Shown one piece after another: positions 58,201 to 64,000 of a stretch of DNA of 64,000 bases; within the stretch, counting starts at the first letter, position 1, and every line of letters starts with the position of its first letter. The notes under the pieces were generated by a model. It saw only the letters and a list, made by a program, of their open reading frames with translations, was not told the origin of the DNA and made no database searches. The stretch spans positions 1,178,001 to 1,242,000 of the forward strand of contig BSDZ01000008.1 in assembly GCA_030268105.1 (NCBI GenBank). Direction: 5' to 3'. The position numbers and the translations under genes are program-made. The DNA is from Volvox africanus. Taxonomy: Eukaryota > Chlorophyta > Chlorophyceae > Chlamydomonadales > Volvocaceae.

Positions 58201-59772
58201 ATGAATAGCAGCGCGTTGAGTCCTCAGCGCCAGGTGGGGCAACCATGCAAAATTAGAAACCGCAGCAGAATACTACATCATTTCATACCAACAGTTGCTG
58301 CAAGTTGCAGGCGAGTCGACAAGTGCGCCCGTTCACGGCTCAGCCGCCCAGACGATGCCGACTTGTAACTGTGAACAGCCAGGCGGGTGGCGATGTGCGT
58401 GGCGCTAAGATGGAGCAGGGACTCTTCGGCGAGGTGTGTTGTGAATTTAATTTACGCGTTGTGGAACTTCGACCTCCAAAGCATGTTCTCAACAACCGTG
58501 CGGGCCTTCGTGCAGAACTTTGGCGCACGCGACCCTTTCGCCGGAGAGGTTGCCACGAATTTTGGAGACAATGTTCTCGGTAACTACAACACGGAGCATA
58601 TCATCAAGTGGGTGCACGGCAAAGCGACCATATGGGGTCCGTATTCGCTGGGCCACCCACGCCACTTTTTCGATTTGCTGTACCAGCCGTCGCAGTCTAG
58701 CAACACCGTGTATTTCGGTTTCATCGCATTCAGTGTCCTTTTCTCTCCCGCCCGCAGGCCCCCAGACAATATTAAGCGCGTGCTGGGCCTCTCCGCTCGG
58801 CGCTGCCAGGACAACCTCAGCAGCCTGACTGTCCTAAGCTCGGAGGACCGGGAGCTGCTGCGAAATCAGGTACCCGGATGGCGAATGGCCACCCTGCAGT
58901 CTGGCGGTTACCCCTGCATCCAGCAGTCCTGGAAGCTGAAGGATGAAGCGGCGGCGGAGCAGATGGTGGCCCTCGTGGGCCGGGTGGCGGCGGACGAGGG
59001 CCATGCGGACAGCCTGACGGTCAACCGTGTGGGTACGGAGGTGGTGGCGCAGCTGTGCACCGTACCGCTAGGTGGGTCGTGAATTGTGTACCTTCGCGGA
59101 TGATCGTGTCACGTTTAGTTGTTACGCTTCGGACTCCTAAAGCTCGTATTGAACAGAATGGCTGCTGTTGATCGACCGAGTTATCCAGAAAGGGCAGGCG
59201 TAGGCAGATGGGTCGTAATTCACCTTGTGAGGGTGGTGAGTTTAAAAGCATTATCTGTGACCGTCCTCCGCCTAGCGGTAATTACCATATGGGTTTGTAA
59301 TCTCATGTTGAAAACACCTCAGAAAGTTAGAGGCATAAAATGAAATTTAATTCTGCGGGCCCGCGGCGGACAGAAGCAGGTACAGCATTAGGTGATTTTC
59401 TTAAGATCGCGGAGAGGCAGGGGAAGGACTTAAGGAAATTTTACAGGCATCCGGGGCTCGCTTTTGTCTTTGGGTGGGAGAGCGGGTATCGCGTACAAGC
59501 CGCCATGTGCGTGGACGCCGTCTCCATTTTGCATGTTCTCGGAGGAGGAGACGTGTGCGTTTGGATCCCTGTCCACAGGAGAGGGATGAATTGAATGCTG
59601 GAGCCTCCGCTCCCGTGCACATTGAGGGCCTTACTCTTAACCTGCGTTCATGCGCCTGGCGATGTTGTGTGCAGGTGGATTGACAGAGAACGACTTCATC
59701 GTGGCTTCCAAAGTGAACGACCTCAACATCGTGGACCTCATTCCAAAACGCAAACCGCGCTTCTGGGCTTGA
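58201..59772 (+). CDS. RAF2: RAF2, Rubisco accumulation factor (pterin-carbinolamine-dehydratase-like)
   Basis: Chloroplast stromal protein of the PCD/DCoH-like family; RAF2 in plants helps assemble Rubisco. Five exons with matching phases: 58201-58233, 58311-58433, 58516-58607, 58758-59071, 59675-59772 (219 aa). The N-terminus (MNSSALSPQRQASRQVRPFT...) is a transit peptide. Family marks: NFGARDPFAGEVATNFGDNV, GNYNTEH, then the DCoH-like fold with LLRNQVPGWRM, WKLKDEAAAEQMVALVGRVA, and the C-terminus GGLTENDFIVASKV ending PRFWA, all closely matching plant RAF2 as I recall it. The catalytic His-His-Pro of true dehydratases is absent (DEGHADSL), as expected for the non-enzymatic plant branch. 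Exon 1 is supported by phase and by an ATG in a good context but is short. TGTAA near 60286 may be the polyadenylation signal. Confidence 0.92.
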
Positions 59773-62700
59773 GGACCCGTGTCGAGAGCGAGTGGTGACT
59801 TGTACCATTCGTAGTTTTTAGACTCCTCCTGGGAATCTCCGGATTCAAAGCTCTGTCTGCCGCTGCGAGAAGGAGGAGGGGAAAGAAAGCAGCTGCCACT
59901 GCTATCATAAACATCTGTGGGGCAGTTTTGGTGTCCCTTACATTGTGACAAGATCCAGACGCTATTGAGATTATGGCTTACCATTATGTCTGGCCACCGT
60001 GGTGGTGGTTCTGTTCGGGTCACTTTTTTCTGGCGCTGGCAGAGGCTTCTGGGCCTCCTAACGATTTTGCTATGTGGGAGTGGCTCGGTTCTGCTAGGAG
60101 TGCGGTACCATATTAATTCGGGGGATAGACATCGGCTCCAATTATATTGGTACAAGAATTCGTGGTATAGTCAGCTCATGAGGATTGGGGGATTTGCGTG
60201 GGTTTGGGAGGTGGGTCTAGTGAAAATCGCAATCAGCAAAACACGCAATCAGAGCCTCGTTGTGAGGTGTCGTATGGAGAAGATACTGTAAGACACCGCG
60301 AATCACCCCAAACAGGTCACAGGTGGGGCACAGAAACATCGGTGATAATGGGTACATAATGAGGCTAAATTGCGACATCTCGACACCCCCTGCCACAGCT
60401 CCGCCGCCGCTTTGCTCACCACTCGCCTGCCCTTCCTTGCTCCCTCCTACCGGTCGGTGCAACTGCAAACAACTTTTGCAGCTTCACATAAATGTGAGCC
60501 TCATCATGATGACGAGGGTATCATCCACATACTTATTTAGTGCACCTTTCTTCTTCTCGTGATTTCAAAGATGCAATGCGTCATGACATGCATGTAAAGA
60601 TATATCAGGGGATGGGGATGGGGGTGTTGTAGTTTCGTTGTTACGTGCATTTGCAGTACTAGTTACTTTGCCCCCATCTAACGGATGTATTCCCACCTAT
60701 GTAGCTACTCCACTGTTGTTGTTCCCTATGCTTCTTTTCAGCATCAAGGGAGTGAAGTCCACCGGCAGGAGGGGGTCCAAAGCGTCCAAGCGGGAGGGCA
60801 ACTGTACATACCTTGGACTCATTCATGCGGCTCATTACTGCTGACACACCCCCAACATGATGTCACTTCCCATACGGACATAATTTCGTACAGCTACTGA
60901 TGTATGCGGCGCTGTCGTCAAGATCCAAATGCACCGCACGTGCATGTGTGCGTCGTGAGGATTATGATTGCATGCTGCCTCATTTGGCCACTCGACTAGA
61001 CACCCGGGCTGAGCACTGCAGTTGCAGCTTAGCACCATATAGCGCTAGGTTGCACTAATCATAAAAGAAGTTTGCTGGTAGGAGTATGTGTATGTGACGG
61101 GGTGGGCAGAAGTGCTGGGCAATCCCCCACCACACCACAATCACCACAATCCACACCACAACACAATCCCCCACCACACAGGTACGGGCCCATCATACAC
61201 CCTAAGAAATACAACTGCAACACAACGCAGCGCATACTGGAATTTCTACGCCATACATGTATGCATCCAAGTACGACACTTGCCGTATATTCTGGTACGG
61301 ACAGACAACCGTTCCAAACCATAAACTCAATCGCAATCATCAGGTGCAAGGATATTACATATTTGAAATGTGTGAGCACAGCACCCTGACCTAGACATTG
61401 TTGTGGATGTATATGCAATATGGGCTGCGATACAACGTATGCCGGACTGCTGGAGGGCGAGGTTTCGGTTGCAGCCTTCGCCTGGTACGTCAAGCTCTAA
61501 CCGCCTAACCAATCAACGGCCTTATTATATCGGCTTAGAAGCGGAGAGGACAACCAATCTGCAACCTTTTCGGATAAGAACGAGAACCGCCCTTCATTCA
61601 CCCAGCCATCTACTCTCCGGCGCTGTGCATGTTTGCTATTTGGGAAACGGATGTAATGTCCCCACAACCTTATGTCGCTGATTATGCGACAAGAAGAGGC
61701 TTCTTCCCCCTCCTTTCCCCTCCCCGATAAACGCCACAGCCAGCGTGGTCGTGAATGTGGTTGATACTGACCCCCCCACACACGCCCCACATCGGCAAAT
61801 GGAGCTGCTGTTAGCACGGCCGCGTGTCACTTCACTTCACTGAGGCTGCATCGCCCCCGCATGAGCACACCCCGCGCTGCTTTTAGACGTCGTACACTTC
61901 CACCAGTAGGGCATTGACAACGGAAGTCACCGACTCACGAGCCACCTCCACAGCCGCGTACAGCGCCATCTACGCGCTTATTGCTTGTTCAGATGGAACC
62001 TGATAAGGATTCCATCCCACCAGTATTTCCGCACTGATGAGCGAGATGAAAAGTTCCCGAGGTCCGTCAAAGGGCTCCTAAGCCAACTCAGGGCGCCGAA
62101 AGGCATACCAGGTTGAATGAATTGCAGTCCCTTGAATTTTCCCAGCCCCCTTCCCCCACGCTACGGCAGATCGGAGAGCCTCCCAATACGCCTTGCCTGC
62201 AACCAGATCCTTTATCTTCCTTCCAGTTGGGGTCCTGCCCGAACCGCATTAGGCCACACCGCGCCACCCCCTACAGGAACACATACACTTATATACTCAC
62301 ACACACAGTCCTCTCAACATAGCTCCGAAGCCCAATTGCCATTTTTGGTCCATAATTGGCGTGCGCCCAAAGCCCCGTACATTTCCATACTTGTTCGGCT
62401 AGGGCGACGGGAGAGGCAGCCGACGCGGATATGTCGAGGAGTTGAGAGGAGATCTCACAGCTGCTTAGCCCTCACAGCAGGGGAACGGGATCCGCTGCTT
62501 TCCACCTTTCCGACCCGTCCCCCTCCTCTCCCTACTCCAGCCCAGCCCGCCCAGCCCAGCCATCCCAGTCCAGCCAGTCCAGTGCATCAAGGCAAGAGTC
62601 CGCATCCACAAGGTTATGCGCAGGAGCTGCCTCTGTCCCTCGAACCGTATCGTAAAGGCGGGTGGCCCCCATTGCACTCCTTTTCTTTCCACTGCTCCAA

Positions 62701-62815
62701 AAATGCCTGACATCCCTCCTCGAAGGAAAGGCCAACGGGCGCTCACGAATAAGAACTGGACCGGACGCACAGATGGAGAACTGCCTTCCCAAAATTATTC
62801 TTTTTTCGCTATTCC
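59773..62815. other. Convergent intergenic region, no gene recognised
   Basis: It lies between the 3' ends of RAF2 (plus) and the partial gene (minus). CCACA/CACCACAA-type repeats occur at 61125-61180. Several frames of 60-200 codons are open (the longest, 62117-62710, is Pro/Ser-rich), but none shows a family or splice pattern. A CCCAGCC-type repeat near 62538-62580 is present. Confidence 0.4.
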
Positions 62816-63849
62816 TCACGGCTTGCCGGATGTGGTTGACAAGCTTGAGAAGAAGTCCAGCTGCTCCGCCTCCGTCATCGCCGACGCGACGCTGGAGCCT
62901 GCAGCTGCAGGTGCCGGCGCCGCCGCCCCCGCGCCTGGCACCAGGGCCACTGAAGGCGCACCCTGCGCCGGCGGCGGCTGCGGCCCAGCGGTGCCGGCGT
63001 GTTGGCGGTGGCTACAGCCGTGGGGATTGGAACAACACTCATCGGCGCCAGCGCTCTGCGCGAGGATCTCCCGATATACCTGGGACATGTACACGGCTTG
63101 CTCCTGAGGACGCAGCGAGAGGGGGCTAATGAGTGTTAGGAGGCGGCTCTGGGTTATGGTGGTGATCGTCTTTGTGTGGTGGCTAGGTTTGTGTACTTCG
63201 GAACTTAGGGTTTTGCAGTACTGTTCGTACTGCTCGATATATCATCTCATCTTGTAGGGTTTGTGCCCCCAATCTGGAACGCACCTCCGGTGACATGCTC
63301 TTCATCTTGGACATTCGTGCCTCCATGTCCTCCCTGAAACGGTTCAACGTTTCATACTTGGACTTGAATTGAGCTTCCGGCATCTCCGCCTCGTCCATCA
63401 CCATCTCCTCCTACAGCCATTAGAAAGCGTCTGCGTGTGTCTGTATGCGTATGTGTCTGTGTCTGTGCGCGTCTGTTTGATGTGTGCGTGTGTGTCTGTG
63501 TGTGTGTGCATCACCACATCCCCTATCTCAATTCTTCCAGTTTCGTGTTTGGTGCGCATCCCCCCCCATGCGTAAGGCCTTCTCCAGGTCCTTGAACCCC
63601 CCTATTGTCGCTGCCGATGTCGCCCACGTCTTTCTCCTCCTCCAAGAAAATGAGCGGAGGAGCGGGTGAGCGGAGGAGCGGAGGCGAGGAGGAGGAGGAG
63701 AGGAGGAGGAGGAGAGGAGGAGGAGAGGAGAAGGAGGAGAGGAGGAGGTCACCTGCCTTTTGGACATGCTCGTAGAACTGGCGCAGGAAGAGGGCGTCGT
63801 CTGCATAGACTTGGTTGACTTTGGAGAGGCACTTGAGGCCGAAATCGCC
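62816..63849 (-). CDS. 3' part of an unrecognised gene (5' end outside the window)
   Basis: Function unknown. Supported exons (high to low): 63849-63753 (contains GDFGLKCLSKVNQVYADDAL and LFLRQFYEHVQKA), 63410-63285 (EMPEAQFKSKYETLNRFRED, ARMSKMKSMSPE) and 63103-62816 (EQAVYMSQVYREILAQ, an Ala/Pro-rich linker, and the end AEQLDFFSSLSTTSGKP). The last two join in phase 0. The first ends in phase 1, so at least one exon between 63753 and 63410 is missing; about 63610-63545 (FKDLEKALRMGGD) is a candidate, but no GT donor fits it. Charged helices suggest a partly coiled-coil protein. The intron between 63753 and 63620 is GAGGAG-rich. Confidence 0.6.
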
Positions 63850-64000
63850 CTGTTATGTTAACAACAAGTGACATCACCATCACCATCACGAATGCCATCA
63901 GCAGGTGTATGGAGTATAAACCCCGGATTGTGTTTCGAACGGACGATCCTATCATTGATCCCAGCAACCAAACGCGAATCTCGGGAGAAAGTGCGAGGGG

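Noticed and set aside
59340..59594. 84-codon open frame starting with ATG
   Set aside because: It lies wholly within the last RAF2 intron, whose borders are fixed by the conserved GGLTENDF junction.
62117..62710. 197-codon Pro/Ser-rich plus-strand frame
   Set aside because: No conserved motif or splice pattern; it fits a GC-rich intergenic sequence between convergent genes.

Overview
This is nuclear DNA of a green alga of the Chlamydomonadales, probably a volvocine relative of Chlamydomonas or Volvox; the species cannot be told from the window. Evidence: genes are split by many 50-600 bp GT-AG introns that carry GT/CA, CCCTCC, CCTG and TGTC simple repeats; exons are GC-rich and encode long Ala/Gln/Pro/Ser low-complexity stretches; a CCCTAAAA telomere-type run is present; and COX2B is nuclear, i.e. 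the C-terminal half of a split cytochrome oxidase subunit II, which is characteristic of chlorophycean algae. Gene models were built by hand by matching splice-site phases, so exon edges are inferences unless stated otherwise.

Layout. Plus strand, 0.8-25.3 kb: an EGY1-type chloroplast site-2 protease homologue (855-6786); a large unrecognised low-complexity protein (9183-13975) followed by an 870 bp minisatellite; a small unrecognised coiled-coil protein (16512-17619) behind a promoter block that is duplicated 3 kb downstream; a repeat-rich stretch (17.6-22.3 kb); and a Cof-type HAD phosphatase (22336-25298). Minus strand, 26.5-53.6 kb: a single-pass membrane protein (28346 to 26544), COX2B (29663 to 29223), a NUP50-like FG nucleoporin with a RanBP1-type domain (36991 to 30771), the chloroplast ATP synthase assembly factor CGL160 (40567 to 39296) and a giant divergent kinesin (53562 to 43264). 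Plus strand, 55.9-59.8 kb: an ICMT/PEMT-like membrane methyltransferase with a probable transit peptide, and the Rubisco accumulation factor RAF2. A partial minus-strand gene of unknown function runs in from the right edge (63849 to 62816).

Functionally this is ordinary eukaryotic gene mixing, not an operon. Several neighbours serve organelles (EGY1, CGL160, RAF2 and probably the methyltransferase in the chloroplast; COX2B in the mitochondrion). The most unusual items are the Glu-to-Asp change in the protease HExxH motif, the kinesin with a degenerate switch II and a possible 7-nt microexon, a duplicated promoter with paired palindromes, a foldback element next to a 52-bp higher-order minisatellite, and two orphan proteins. 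No CRISPR array, phage, complete transposon or RNA gene was recognised.
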